DNA of 14,983 nucleotides from JBCDIQ01 sp039024295 (GTDB lineage: Bacteria > Bacteroidota > Bacteroidia > J057): NCBI GenBank assembly GCA_039024295.1, contig JBCDIQ010000107.1:1-14983 (forward strand), written 5' to 3'. Both the position numbers and the translations under genes were made by a program. The notes beneath the pieces were generated by a model. The model was not told the DNA's origin, did not search any database, and was given only the letters and a program-made list of their open reading frames with translations. Positions 6,922 to 14,368 of this stretch are shown here, piece by piece (the stretch's first letter is position 1; each line of letters begins with the position of its first letter).

Positions 6922-7188
6922 CTAGTTGATTTTCAGAATCACGGCTTGGTACGGTAAAAGACTCACCTTACTATTTTCGACTCCTAACCCCTCATAATTG
7001 TTAATGGTTGCCTTCCCAAAATCGCCAAAGCCTGGGAGATCAATCAAGGAAGTCTCTTGTGAAAAATTCAACAGGACCAGCATCTTATCCTCCCCTAAGG
7101 TTCTGGTAAATGCATAGACGGTGGGGTGTTCTTCCTGCAAGATTTCATAATCGCCATACAACAAGTTGGAATTGCAGTTAAAGGCCAC
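6922..7188 (-). pseudogene. C-terminal remnant of a GH13 alpha-glucosidase
   Basis: Eighty-eight codons beginning at a GTG, with an in-frame TAG two codons upstream. The translation NLLYGDYEILQEEHPTVYAF, then TRTLGEDKMLVLLNFS and LLPYQAVILKIN, matches the C-terminal beta domain that ends oligo-1,6-glucosidase-type GH13 enzymes (typically YGDYELL...HP.VFAY.R.LG...LLVLLNFS...L.PYEA). The catalytic barrel, normally about 450 residues upstream, is absent: the next gene on this strand is an S41 protease. The fragment has no catalytic residues and cannot be an active hydrolase. Its frame is intact, so the deletion may be fairly recent. Confidence 0.75.
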
Positions 7189-7319
7189 AGGCTAATGTGA
7201 AAATGCAATATGCACCTGTATTCCAAGGATTAATATTTGCCACCTGTTCCCGGGAAGCAGACCAAGTGCTAAGTTGGTACCTCAAGGATTAAAGTCCCTA
7301 AGGTTTATCAGCGAAATCC

Positions 7320-8384
7320 CTATTCGCTTCCCTGCTGTAAAAAGGAAATTGCAGCTTCCATTACAGCATCCTTTTGACGCTGGATATCTTTCCGGGTATT
7401 CAGCACACGTACATCTGGGGGGATTCCTTTTCCCTCATAGTTGACCATCTTCTGGGAGAAAAACTGCTGATGAGAAAGGCTGACTTCCCAATTATTGGGC
7501 AACTTAAATTCGTACATATCAGAGAAAATGCCTTCTGTGGTATCTCCCACAATCGTCACATGGGGCAGGTCCAGCATTAACAACAGGAACACCTCTGCGG
7601 CACTTGCGGTAAAGTCGCTTGTCAGAATGACAATGGGTTGAACATACTGGTTTTTCCCGCGAGCCTTTACCTGTTTGAACTTCATGGGAGTATAGGTATC
7701 CTTTCCCTTTTGCCTTGTCCTCACGAAATGCCCAACCTCCGTTCCTTTGAGGATGAGCCTACTTGCCAGCACGTAGGAGATATGGTCCCATCCTCCACCA
7801 TTGAATAGCAAATCAATGATGACTGCTTCTTTGTCCTGGAAGGCACCTATGGCTTGATCAAGAGACCGCGCAAATTTGCCGTAGGTGTTTTTTTCGGTCA
7901 TTTCATCCAATCGAAGGTAACCGAAAGCATCAGATACCCGGTATTGAAAGTTGGTCTCTTCGTCCAGCTCAATACGGACAGGTGCTGAAAAGCCATGAGC
8001 GGCTAAGGTCTTATCAAGTACCGCTGCGAATTTCATTCGGTCTTGAGCAGTTGGAAATTCCCCTTCAAACTGAAAATCATAGGGAGGGCCACATTCGATT
8101 TCGGAATTGAAGCCCGGATCTATCGTTACATGGCCATCGTTTAGTTCCTGTACCATCCTGCAGCACACCTCAAATAACTCTTCATTTGTGGTGCTGGAGT
8201 CAATCAGGGGTCGATACGCCTGGTATACCTGCTGCCAATCCACTCCTTTTTCGGAGAAGTTGGCATATCGTTCAGAAAACGTGTCCCACAGTTTCTCAAA
8301 ATTCCGGATGGGGGCTTGAATCTCTGTTTCCTGAGCCTGGATGGTTCCTGTGAAAGAAAGCAGAATGAGGAGGAGGTATTTCAT
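7320..8384 (-). CDS. Secreted S41-family (tricorn-type) protease
   Basis: A 354-residue protein with a signal peptide (MKYLLLILLSFTGTIQAQ). Residues about 28-90 form the helical N-terminal part common in tricorn-like S41 proteins (FEKLWDTFSERYANF) and end in LNDGHVTID with His85. The S41 core follows: DLLFNGGG (191-197), the nucleophile region TSDFTASAAEVF with Ser261, and GDTTEGIFSD with Glu284. These match the Ser/His/Glu arrangement of tricorn-type peptidases rather than the Ser-Lys dyad of CtpA; no clear PDZ domain is seen. It likely cleaves peptides in the periplasm. It lies 55 bases downstream of the hydrolase-like gene and is probably cotranscribed with it. Confidence 0.85.
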   Translation of the reverse strand: MKYLLLILLSFTGTIQAQETEIQAPIRNFEKLWDTFSERYANFSEKGVDWQQVYQAYRPLIDSSTTNEELFEVCCRMVQELNDGHVTIDPGFNSEIECGPPYDFQFEGEFPTAQDRMKFAAVLDKTLAAHGFSAPVRIELDEETNFQYRVSDAFGYLRLDEMTEKNTYGKFARSLDQAIGAFQDKEAVIIDLLFNGGGWDHISYVLASRLILKGTEVGHFVRTRQKGKDTYTPMKFKQVKARGKNQYVQPIVILTSDFTASAAEVFLLLMLDLPHVTIVGDTTEGIFSDMYEFKLPNNWEVSLSHQQFFSQKMVNYEGKGIPPDVRVLNTRKDIQRQKDAVMEAAISFLQQGSE

Positions 8385-8439
8385 TTTTTCGCTGCCGATT
8401 GGGAGTCCACGTACTCGTTTTCTTCCTTATTCAGGTTGG

Positions 8440-9420
8440 TTACCTTTCTGTTTGTCGCAGAATCCACTCCATGAGTTCATCCTTATCAATCGCATCCCAA
8501 GTAGCTTGGGCATTCTTTTTGGGAGAGGGATTGTCTTCAGGCTGGATAACAATTAATTCCGTGTTGTCATTTCCTGCAAGCGATAGTTCAGCTAGAAATC
8601 CCACGATATCCGTTGCATTGTTTTCATATAAGGTGCGGTGGTACTTTTTAAGTCGGTATTTTATGGCAGGTTCTGTGTAGGCCCTCACTGCATAGTTTTT
8701 GTAGGTGTCAATATTCCTGTTGGTGGGATCGAAGTAGCTGTAGGAGGAGAATTCGTGGTACTTTTCAGGCGTAGTGCGGGGCGTACCCCCCAAGTGGGTT
8801 TCCAGCATATAATTCATGAACCTCGGTTCCCACAGGTCAATTCGGTTGAGTCGGATATCGCGTTCATGTTGGCGCCATTTCCTCGTCCAGTCCAAGGTGA
8901 AATTGCAGATGACAATTCCTGCTATATTCGGGGTAAATGCGTGATCCCCTGCTCTCACGTATTCGATATATTTCATTGCCCGGTGGCCCACCAAACTTGC
9001 CCCCAGGAAGAAAACATGTTCGTTGGATAAGTTGTGCTTCGAAAAGGCTTCCTGAACTTGAGCATGGGTGGAGGCCAAAGAGGCTTCGGTAAAATAGAAA
9101 TCAAAAGGAACTTCCGTTGAGACGGACAACACAGCAAAGCCTGCTTCAGCAGCTTGAGGATATAACTGCTGAGCGTTTCGGTTCTTCTTGTCATATCCTG
9201 AATCCTCCAGGAAAATAAGTACGCCTTTGATGGGCTGCTCATTTGGCAGCATCAGGGTATACCCGCGTTGAATGAAAGCTAAAAAGTCGTCATCTCCGGT
9301 CCCGATTCGCAGGCTGTCATTTTTTGCTGGCTCGTACTGCTCAAGTATGCGTTGTGGGAAAGCCTGTTCCCCGCACATCATCAGGGTGAGGAAAAGCAGG
9401 AGATGGACGGGGAGTTTCAT
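8440..9420 (-). CDS. Secreted alpha/beta-hydrolase-like protein
   Basis: A 326-residue protein with an N-terminal signal peptide (cleavage near AFPQ). The fold is suggested by alternating strands and helices: GVLIFLEDSGY (66-76), FAVLSVSTEVPF, then the elbow VFFLGASLVGHRAMKY with candidate nucleophile Ser142, and late strand TELIVIQPEDN (287-297) carrying a possible catalytic Asp. The elbow is GASLVG, not a strict GxSxG, and no histidine occurs after residue 261, so the usual catalytic His is missing from its expected place. It may be an unusual esterase, a peptidase partner, or a non-catalytic binding protein. First gene of an operon with the S41 protease; a promoter match lies 70 bases upstream. 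Confidence 0.68.
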   Translation of the reverse strand: MKLPVHLLLFLTLMMCGEQAFPQRILEQYEPAKNDSLRIGTGDDDFLAFIQRGYTLMLPNEQPIKGVLIFLEDSGYDKKNRNAQQLYPQAAEAGFAVLSVSTEVPFDFYFTEASLASTHAQVQEAFSKHNLSNEHVFFLGASLVGHRAMKYIEYVRAGDHAFTPNIAGIVICNFTLDWTRKWRQHERDIRLNRIDLWEPRFMNYMLETHLGGTPRTTPEKYHEFSSYSYFDPTNRNIDTYKNYAVRAYTEPAIKYRLKKYHRTLYENNATDIVGFLAELSLAGNDNTELIVIQPEDNPSPKKNAQATWDAIDKDELMEWILRQTER

Positions 9421-9489
9421 TGTCGTTTCATTTTCAGGTACCTGGAAGCTTTTTGTGAAGGTTACTTACATTGTTTTAACGACCAAGTG

Positions 9490-9522
9490 CAAGCATATCT
9501 GTAAATTAAGTAAGTACCCAAA
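9490..9522 (-). promoter_or_regulatory. Bacteroidota-type promoter for the hydrolase/protease operon
   Basis: On the minus strand TTTG (9519-9522) is followed after 21 bases by TATGCTTG (9490-9497), one mismatch from the -7 consensus TAnnTTTG with the expected 19-21 spacing. It points at the ATG at 9420, leaving a leader of about 65 bases. Confidence 0.45.
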
Positions 9523-9597
9523 TGAAATCGGGATATTTTTTTAGTATTCTAGATCAAAATTAGGAAGATACCAATAGCAGTGAAAAGGTTGGGATTC

Positions 9598-9625
9598 GAT
9601 ACTTTTCCAATCGATGAAAAGTATC
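9598..9625. repeat. Perfect 10-bp hairpin
   Basis: GATACTTTTC (9598-9607) and GAAAAGTATC (9616-9625) are perfect inverted repeats around an 8-base loop. It is followed within 10 bases by a second inverted repeat. It could be part of a terminator, a small structured RNA, or an operator; nothing in the sequence decides. Confidence 0.7.
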
Positions 9626-9634
9626 CAAAAATCT

Positions 9635-9687
9635 CCCCCAAATTAAGCTGCCTCCCACATTCCAACGCCTCCCCCGCAATTTGGGGG
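9635..9687 (-). terminator. Inverted repeat, possible terminator of the DinB-like gene
   Basis: CCCCCAAATT (9635-9644) and AATTTGGGGG (9678-9687) pair perfectly across a GC-rich 33-base loop. On the minus strand the second arm is followed by AGATTTTT, which would serve as a U tract about 90 bases beyond the DinB-like stop codon. The long loop is unusual for a simple terminator. Confidence 0.4.
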
Positions 9688-9777
9688 GCCAGCCCGCATA
9701 TATTTCGGCAAAAATCTTTTTTTAGCTGCTACAGCCCAAAGCAGATAAGCCCCTACCAGCTTTTTATGGACTAGCAC

Positions 9778-10299
9778 CTATCCATCCAAAGGCACATACC
9801 TCTCTTTTATGACGTTAAAATGATGGATTTGATGGGCTGTTATGGTGAGCCCAATTGCAGAAAGGGGCATTTCGTATTCGAAAAATTTACAGCTGGTTTC
9901 CAGGATCTTTTCATTGAAAGATTCAAACATCATGAGGGTGGACTGGCGCACGATTCGTAGCTCATTTACCAATTGCTCGATGGGCAGTTCGTCTGCATTG
10001 GAATTCTGGCCCATTATTTCTTGATCATGGGCGACCGGAATGGTCCCTTCTCCACGCGCAAAGATGATGGCCCTGAAACCCCAAATTCGCTCCCAATCAA
10101 TGAGGTGCTGCAAGATGGTAGGCACCGTCCATTTGCCTTCCTCATACGTTTTTAATCCAATCCTTTTTAACTGGTCAATATCCAGGTCGTCAATTGCTTG
10201 TAGGCTCAGGGCAAGCGCTTCTTTGAGTTCCAATCCCTCATTTAGCTGGTACACATAGGCTAAAAATGTGGGGTCTTGTTTCGTTTCGGGGGTTGACAT
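9778..10299 (-). CDS. DinB-family protein
   Basis: A 173-residue soluble protein with the four-helix DinB/YfiT layout. Candidate metal ligands are His65 (TILQHLIDWERI, end of helix 2) and His156 with His159/His160 in ITAHQIHHFNVIKERY near the C-terminus, the usual three-His site for a divalent metal. DinB-family members range from metal-dependent hydrolases and thiol transferases to proteins of unknown role; the substrate cannot be read here. The C-terminal NVIKERYVPL is common in Bacteroidota members. The start ATG is clear, with no nearby in-frame alternative. It is followed by a hairpin-rich intergenic region and is probably monocistronic. Confidence 0.85.
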   Translation of the reverse strand: MSTPETKQDPTFLAYVYQLNEGLELKEALALSLQAIDDLDIDQLKRIGLKTYEEGKWTVPTILQHLIDWERIWGFRAIIFARGEGTIPVAHDQEIMGQNSNADELPIEQLVNELRIVRQSTLMMFESFNEKILETSCKFFEYEMPLSAIGLTITAHQIHHFNVIKERYVPLDG

Positions 10300-10419
10300 A
10301 TACTCAGTATTGCGTTGGCATCCTTATTATCCATCTCCAATCGCCGATATTTGAAGTTTTGATCATAGAACCTTGTAGCTTAACAGCCTTTGGCATTAAG
10401 AGTAAGGTGCCTTAGAGTC

Positions 10420-11112
10420 TCAACTGATGGAGTCTCTGCCTTCATCTGTTGAGTTCCGTGTCTTTTCGATAAAATCCTGTTCGGATTTTCTATGGGAATC
10501 CCTTATTCTTTCCTCCTCGTCATCTATTGATTCCCCAATGGATATTGTATCATGAGGAATCCCGCTGTTTATTTCTTCAATGTAATTCCCCGCAATACCT
10601 TCTGTTGCGCCAAGTAACATCCCAAATAGCATTAATAATTCTCCAAATGTCCAACTAAAACGCCAAGATTTTCGCTCATACTCATTTACAATCAGGTATT
10701 TGGCAATGTTTTCTAGTTGCGGCCACTTGGATACCCGCAGCTCTCCAATCTTCTTCCCACTGGTAAAAGGGATTTTCCCTTTCTCTATGAATTCTATGGC
10801 TTTAACGGGTTGATGAGATCTTTTTACCAGAATTGCATACACCAGTTTTTCCTGCTTGATTTGCTTTTGTTCACCATCCACAAATTGGAATGTGACTTCT
10901 TTTTGTTGAAATCCGATTTCGGCTATTGCCGAATTGGCTTTCTTATAGTTTTGATACCCTATGAGGGCCATGAACCCGCCAATCAGCATGACAAGAAAGT
11001 TCCATGCCCAAGATAGCTCACTGTATCCTGCATACATAGCCCCCAAGCCAATTAAGGTCATAGCTAAAAATCCCCATTTTCCCGTGTTGTTATCTTTCCT
11101 TGAAAATTTCAT
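10420..11112 (-). CDS. Three-helix membrane protein of unknown function
   Basis: A 230-residue protein: short basic N-terminus, helices at about 13-30 and 35-53 forming a hairpin, a soluble middle (57-150) with beta-like strands (KEVTFQFVDGEQKQ, KLVYAILVKR), a third helix (155-173), then a highly charged tail (190-230, Asp/Glu/Arg/Ser-rich) that looks disordered. With a basic N-terminus and two close helices, the middle domain is predicted cytoplasmic and the tail outside. I do not recognise a family. It lies about 120 bases upstream of the DinB-like gene on the same strand. Confidence 0.65.
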   Translation of the reverse strand: MKFSRKDNNTGKWGFLAMTLIGLGAMYAGYSELSWAWNFLVMLIGGFMALIGYQNYKKANSAIAEIGFQQKEVTFQFVDGEQKQIKQEKLVYAILVKRSHQPVKAIEFIEKGKIPFTSGKKIGELRVSKWPQLENIAKYLIVNEYERKSWRFSWTFGELLMLFGMLLGATEGIAGNYIEEINSGIPHDTISIGESIDDEEERIRDSHRKSEQDFIEKTRNSTDEGRDSIS

Positions 11113-11279
11113 TAACCACTATGGTTTATCCCTTATTAGGGCACTCCCGTAATATTGAGGATTTATTTCAATTATACCTCATAGCTCCCCAATATTTGTT
11201 ATTCTCATCAAAGGTAAAGTTCGCTTAACCAATCTGTAGCGTTGTCAAACTGTTTGTCTAAACGACACAGCCCGCATTT

Positions 11280-11963
11280 TTACCTCAACTCAAATCTGTG
11301 CAAGACCTTCACCCTTTCCCTGCGTTGGTACCAATCATTGTAGACCAGCTCCAATGTATCCACTGTTAAGGTGCCAAAATGGAAGTCTCTGTAGGTATCC
11401 ACTATTTCCAGAAATTGCTCTTTGTTCGCTAAGGTCTCTTTTAACCTAAAAATGGTCGAATGAGCAGTTTGGGTAGGGTATCGTTTGTCCAATGTTTGTT
11501 CCAGGTTAGTCGCGCTAAAATTGGCCCTTAAGTTATCCCGAATCCGGTCGAGGGTATCATGGGTGAAAAATCCTTGCACCATCAAACAGGAAGGGGAGGC
11601 GGTCAGTCCCCTGAACTCAATATCAAACCTTCCCACACCCTGTATGCTTTTCTGGATCGTGTCCACATATTCCTCAACCTTTATCTGACCCAGGGTAAAC
11701 CCCTCATAACAGGAGATGATCGACATGACGGTCACATGCAAATCAGCATCTCGGTAATAGTATTGCTGGGGTTCTACTGCCCTGATCTTCGACAGCACCT
11801 GTTGAACACGATGTGTTGTGGCCTTATCCGGTCGCACCAAAAGCGTAAGGCCGAATCTCGTATCGTGCTCCGAATCAATTAGCTTGTCAACCTGATAAGC
11901 GTCTGCCTGGATCTTTTGAATCGAATCGCGGTACAATTGGTCATAATGTACTTTCAGGTTCAT
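11280..11963 (-). CDS. 2H phosphoesterase superfamily protein (2'-5' RNA ligase-like)
   Basis: A 227-residue soluble protein with both signature motifs of the 2H superfamily: DLHVTVMSI (H76-V-T78) and TAHSTIFRL (H168-S-T170), about 92 residues apart as expected for the two lobes. Members cleave or form 2'-5' or cyclic phosphodiester bonds in RNA or nucleotides (RNA ligase/CPDase LigT, 2'-5' oligonucleotide phosphodiesterases). The exact substrate is not predictable. An extra N-terminal helix (1-30) precedes the first lobe. The stop is TAA; the ATG follows a C-rich leader. It lies 81 bases downstream of the disrupted HEPN gene on the same strand, and whether the two were functionally linked is open. 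Confidence 0.83.
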   Translation of the reverse strand: MNLKVHYDQLYRDSIQKIQADAYQVDKLIDSEHDTRFGLTLLVRPDKATTHRVQQVLSKIRAVEPQQYYYRDADLHVTVMSIISCYEGFTLGQIKVEEYVDTIQKSIQGVGRFDIEFRGLTASPSCLMVQGFFTHDTLDRIRDNLRANFSATNLEQTLDKRYPTQTAHSTIFRLKETLANKEQFLEIVDTYRDFHFGTLTVDTLELVYNDWYQRRERVKVLHRFELR

Positions 11964-12842
11964 GGGGTTGGGGGAGGATTGAGTGCTTAGATGTGGTCTA
12001 AGTTTCTTGTACGTTACGCTGCGGACCGAAAGTCCCTACGTAAGTCAAGAACTTTGTTGTGTGCTGGCTCCTTTTTTTATAAATATCTCATCAAACAATC
12101 CAACTGTCATCATCATGATTTCATGAATTTCATCATATCTATCGACAATCACATCTTCCTTGGTATAGTTATTTTTGGGAATCTCTCCGCAACATAGGCA
12201 AGGGTATCTCGAAAGTTGGTTGTGCCCTGAGGTAATTAATGAAAAGAAAAATAAACTCAAATGAATTTTCATTATTTTGAGACTCATTGGTATGAACTCT
12301 TTCAGAATGCCTTCCATTGTTGTGGGAAATATTTCATTATTTATAAATTCCTTTAATTCTATTAATTCGGAGCCAGTTTTTGATTCTATCTGATTGATTA
12401 TGCTCATGAACAATTCAGGAAAATCTTTTCTAAAATCTTCAAAGTTTATTTTTATTCCTGTATCAATTTCATTGATTTGAGATTTGATGGTATCAAGGGC
12501 TTCACTTGAAATCCAAAGAAAGTCCTCAGGATTTAACTTAGTCATTGAGTGAGATGCTTCTCTAAACTTTTCATTGTATCCAGTTAAATCTATTTCCTGA
12601 TCATTTATCTGGAATTTGAATAGATCTGGAAAAATTTTTTCTATTGAAGCAGCATTATCAAATTTTTCCAGTTGAATTTCCATTTGCTTTTCAAAGACCC
12701 GTTTTGGATTATGAGAGATCTTTTTAACTCCATCTGGCTGTATTGCTTTAGTTATCAATCCATATGATTTTGTAAGTTTTTCAACTCCTTGTTGAAGTAG
12801 GAAAATTGCATTTCCATACTCTTGATTTTCGTGAAGAATTTT

Positions 12843-12845
12843 TGA
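12843..12845. repeat. Possible target-site duplication, left copy (TGA)
   Basis: TGA here matches TGA at 14398-14400, directly outside the two inverted repeats. Three bases is a normal IS3-family duplication, but such a short match can also arise by chance. Confidence 0.45.
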
Positions 12846-12884
12846 TGTGGTCTGGCCCCCTATTAATCGGACAATCTTACAGAT
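12846..12884. repeat. IS inverted repeat, orfB side
   Basis: Begins TGTGGTCTGGCCCCCTATTA and ends CTTACAGAT. It aligns with the other end with one gap; the CCCCCT block and TTACAGAT are identical. Confidence 0.75.
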
Positions 12885-12950
12885 GTGTTTAGTAATGGAA
12901 TTAAAAGTAAGTAAATTTGTTGTGAGCCGAAAGTGGCCGAAGGCGATCAT

Positions 12951-14027
12951 TCAGCCGAAGGTTGCTGGAGTAGCGCAGGCCTGCCTACCCATTTTGTGTT
13001 TTTCAGGGATGTGAGCCGAAAGCAGCCTCAGGCTCACATTATCCGAAAGTTTGACTAATGTAACATTTTGTCTTTCTATTTTCAGGGAAAATTTTACTTT
13101 CCGTTTTTCTGGGCATATGACTTTTCGATCAATGAGATTTTCTTGCCATAGTTTCCAAAAGGTGATCGGGGGTAATTTCAGGGTGGAACCATGTATTCTT
13201 TTGTAGTTGTAAAAGGGAAAAAAGGTGGTGAGTTCGGCTTTGAGTTGGTCCAACTCAAAGAAGGTATTTCGGTTGAGGTCATTGCTTAGGATGGCATGAA
13301 ACGATTCGATATGCCCGTTTTCCTGTGGGGTGTAAGGGTGGGTAAAGGTTTGCATAAGGTAGTTGTCTTTGAAAAATTGTCTCAACTTATTGGCACAAAA
13401 CTGAGGGCCGTTGTCACTTCTGATCTCGATATGGGTTTCCCATCCGAAGGCATGGTGCGGCTCAAAGTGTTGCTGGATGACTTCTTTCCAGGCTTGCTCG
13501 ACATGTTGCTGCCTCATATGCAGCCCTACTTGCCAGTTGAGTACCACTCGGGTGAACACATCTATGATGCTTAGGATATAGCCATAGCGTCTGCTGCCGT
13601 TGAGCCAAACCATCTTAATATCCATTTCCAGCAATCTGAGCGGTTCTTCCGGGCAGACAATCCGATATTTCACATAGTCTTTGGCTAGGCCTTTTCTGGA
13701 TTTAGGCCTCAATAGACGCGCCTGTTTCATCAGCCGGTACACCTTCTTGTGATTGATCAGGTAGCCTTTCAGGGTGAGGTCTCCCCACATCTTGCGATAG
13801 CCATAATCTATCCGGGGGTTTTGGAGTATCTCCCGAATAGTGGCTACCACTTCTCGATTAGCCACCCGGATATACCTCCCTTCAACTAGCCGAAGGGTAT
13901 AGGTGCTCTTTTTACGGCCGGGCTTGCCACCAGTTGGCTCGTAATAAAACTGATGCTTGGTCAGTCCGCATACCCGTAATACTTCATCTCGCTTTAATCC
14001 CTGGTGCAGGTAACGGCGGACTAACTC
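12951..14027 (-). CDS. IS3-family transposase OrfB (made as OrfAB by -1 frameshift)
   Basis: The catalytic part of the transposase. The frame is open from the frameshift site (GAG at 14027) to the TGA at 12951-12953, 358 codons; no ATG lies near its beginning, and the first GTG is at 13865, so production by frameshifting from orfA is expected (fusion of about 462 residues). After a HTH_21-like segment (GYRKMWGDLTLKGY...NHKKVYRLMK) comes the integrase core: Asp in LLEMDIK, Asp in RSDNGPQF and Glu in NGHIESFH. The last two are separated by 35 residues, the D-D-35-E signature. It catalyses excision and insertion of the element as a circle intermediate, as known for the family. The last ~30 residues overlap repeats in the DNA. 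Confidence 0.92.
   Translation of the reverse strand, partial: ELVRRYLHQGLKRDEVLRVCGLTKHQFYYEPTGGKPGRKKSTYTLRLVEGRYIRVANREVVATIREILQNPRIDYGYRKMWGDLTLKGYLINHKKVYRLMKQARLLRPKSRKGLAKDYVKYRIVCPEEPLRLLEMDIKMVWLNGSRRYGYILSIIDVFTRVVLNWQVGLHMRQQHVEQAWKEVIQQHFEPHHAFGWETHIEIRSDNGPQFCANKLRQFFKDNYLMQTFTHPYTPQENGHIESFHAILSNDLNRNTFFELDQLKAELTTFFPFYNYKRIHGSTLKLPPITFWKLWQENLIDRKVICPEKRKVKFSLKIERQNVTLVKLSDNVSLRLLSAHIPEKHKMGRQACATPATFG
13009..13039. repeat. 9-bp hairpin in the 3' end of orfB
   Basis: ATGTGAGCC (13009-13017) and GGCTCACAT (13031-13039) are perfect inverted repeats. A 13-base direct copy of part of this sequence (TGTGAGCCGAAAG) occurs at 13010-13022 and again at 12921-12933, nearer the IS end. 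Confidence 0.7.
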
Positions 14028-14338
14028 TTTTTTCTCGCCCAGGGATACTTCTTTTTTAGCAGCTCATCTCTTAAGGCTAGCTCCACTTCCTTGTTCGCCA
14101 GCAACTCTTTCAATAGAGACACCTCGTCTTCTAACTCTCGTATCCTTCGACGATCTGCTCGCTGACGGGCATGATCATCCAGACCGACTTCCCCAGAGGC
14201 TTCATAACGTTTGCGCCAGCTATAATAAGTCGAAGGATAAACTCCGTGCTTGCGTAAAGTTTCTTGGATACCCAACTCCTGGGCTTCTTGCAGAATCGCA
14301 AGTTTCTCTGACTTGCTCCATCTTCGTTTGGTGGACAT
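14021..14338 (-). CDS. IS3-family transposase OrfA
   Basis: A 105-residue protein. The N-terminal helix-turn-helix (WSKSEKLAILQEAQELGIQE, then LRKHGVYPSTYYSWRKRYEA) is the Transposase_8/HTH type that binds the element's ends. A coiled coil follows (RRRIRELEDEVSLLKELLAN), the leucine-zipper multimerisation region typical of OrfA. The ATG lies inside the element, six bases after a hairpin in the terminal repeat. Alone it usually acts as a regulator; fused to OrfB by frameshifting it gives the active transposase. Its last codons AGA AAA AAG AGT TAG contain the slippery site. Confidence 0.93.
   Translation of the reverse strand: MSTKRRWSKSEKLAILQEAQELGIQETLRKHGVYPSTYYSWRKRYEASGEVGLDDHARQRADRRRIRELEDEVSLLKELLANKEVELALRDELLKKKYPWARKKS
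14027..14033 (-). promoter_or_regulatory. Programmed -1 frameshift site A AAA AAG
   Basis: The minus strand reads A AAA AAG in the correct phase of orfA (codons AGA AAA AAG). Slipping back one base puts the ribosome into the orfB frame (AAA AAA GAG TTA GTC). The orfA stop TAG follows at 14021-14023. This heptamer is the classic IS3-family signal. Confidence 0.85.
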
Positions 14339-14344
14339 AACTTA

Positions 14345-14368
14345 AATTACAGTTTTTTATCTGTAATT
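14345..14368 (-). promoter_or_regulatory. 8-bp hairpin before orfA start, inside the terminal repeat
   Basis: On the minus strand AATTACAG, an 8-base A-rich loop, CTGTAATT, ending six bases before the orfA ATG. It covers the ribosome-binding region, so it could block translation of orfA from transcripts that read in from outside the element, as known for several other insertion sequences. Confidence 0.4.

Larger units (their letters stand above)
9421..9777. other. Intergenic region with two hairpins and a promoter match
   Basis: This 357-base gap lies between the DinB-like gene and the hydrolase/protease operon. I see no gene in it. It contains the promoter match at 9490-9522, a perfect 10-bp hairpin at 9598-9625, a 10-bp inverted repeat with a long loop at 9635-9687, and a run of seven T at about 9717-9723. 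Confidence 0.6.
12045..12950 (-). pseudogene. HEPN-domain protein, 5' end replaced by IS sequence
   Basis: The 301-codon frame opens inside the insertion sequence: codons 1-35 are IS DNA, and host sequence begins at codon 36 (12845). The host part starts in a HEPN-type helix pair, NAIFLLQQGVEKLTKSYGLI (48-67), followed by KKISHNPKRVF with His80. HEPN domains of this type (QQGVEK.tK) occur in nucleic-acid-related and stress or defence proteins; a full R-x4-6-H nuclease motif is not visible. The C-terminus has a hydrophobic stretch, LSLFFFSLITSGHNQLSRYP, and a C-x-C-C group (251-254). The natural N-terminus, perhaps 20-40 residues, is missing, so the gene is probably inactive unless the chimeric ATG is used. 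This stretch is noticeably AT-rich compared with the IS. Confidence 0.7.

Noticed and set aside
7189..7319. Short open frames on both strands between the GH13 remnant and the S41 protease
   Set aside because: A 30-codon plus-strand frame and a similar minus-strand frame look coding-like, but neither matches GH13 or any family I can name, and chance is sufficient at this length.
9580..9774. 64-codon plus-strand frame over the two hairpins
   Set aside because: The translation is dominated by residues from the hairpin arms, has no recognisable domain, and no promoter or ribosome-binding site was seen.
10408..10440. Direct repeat GAGTCTC near the end of the three-helix membrane gene
   Set aside because: Seven bases repeated once is too short to mean anything on its own, and one copy lies at the gene's coding end.
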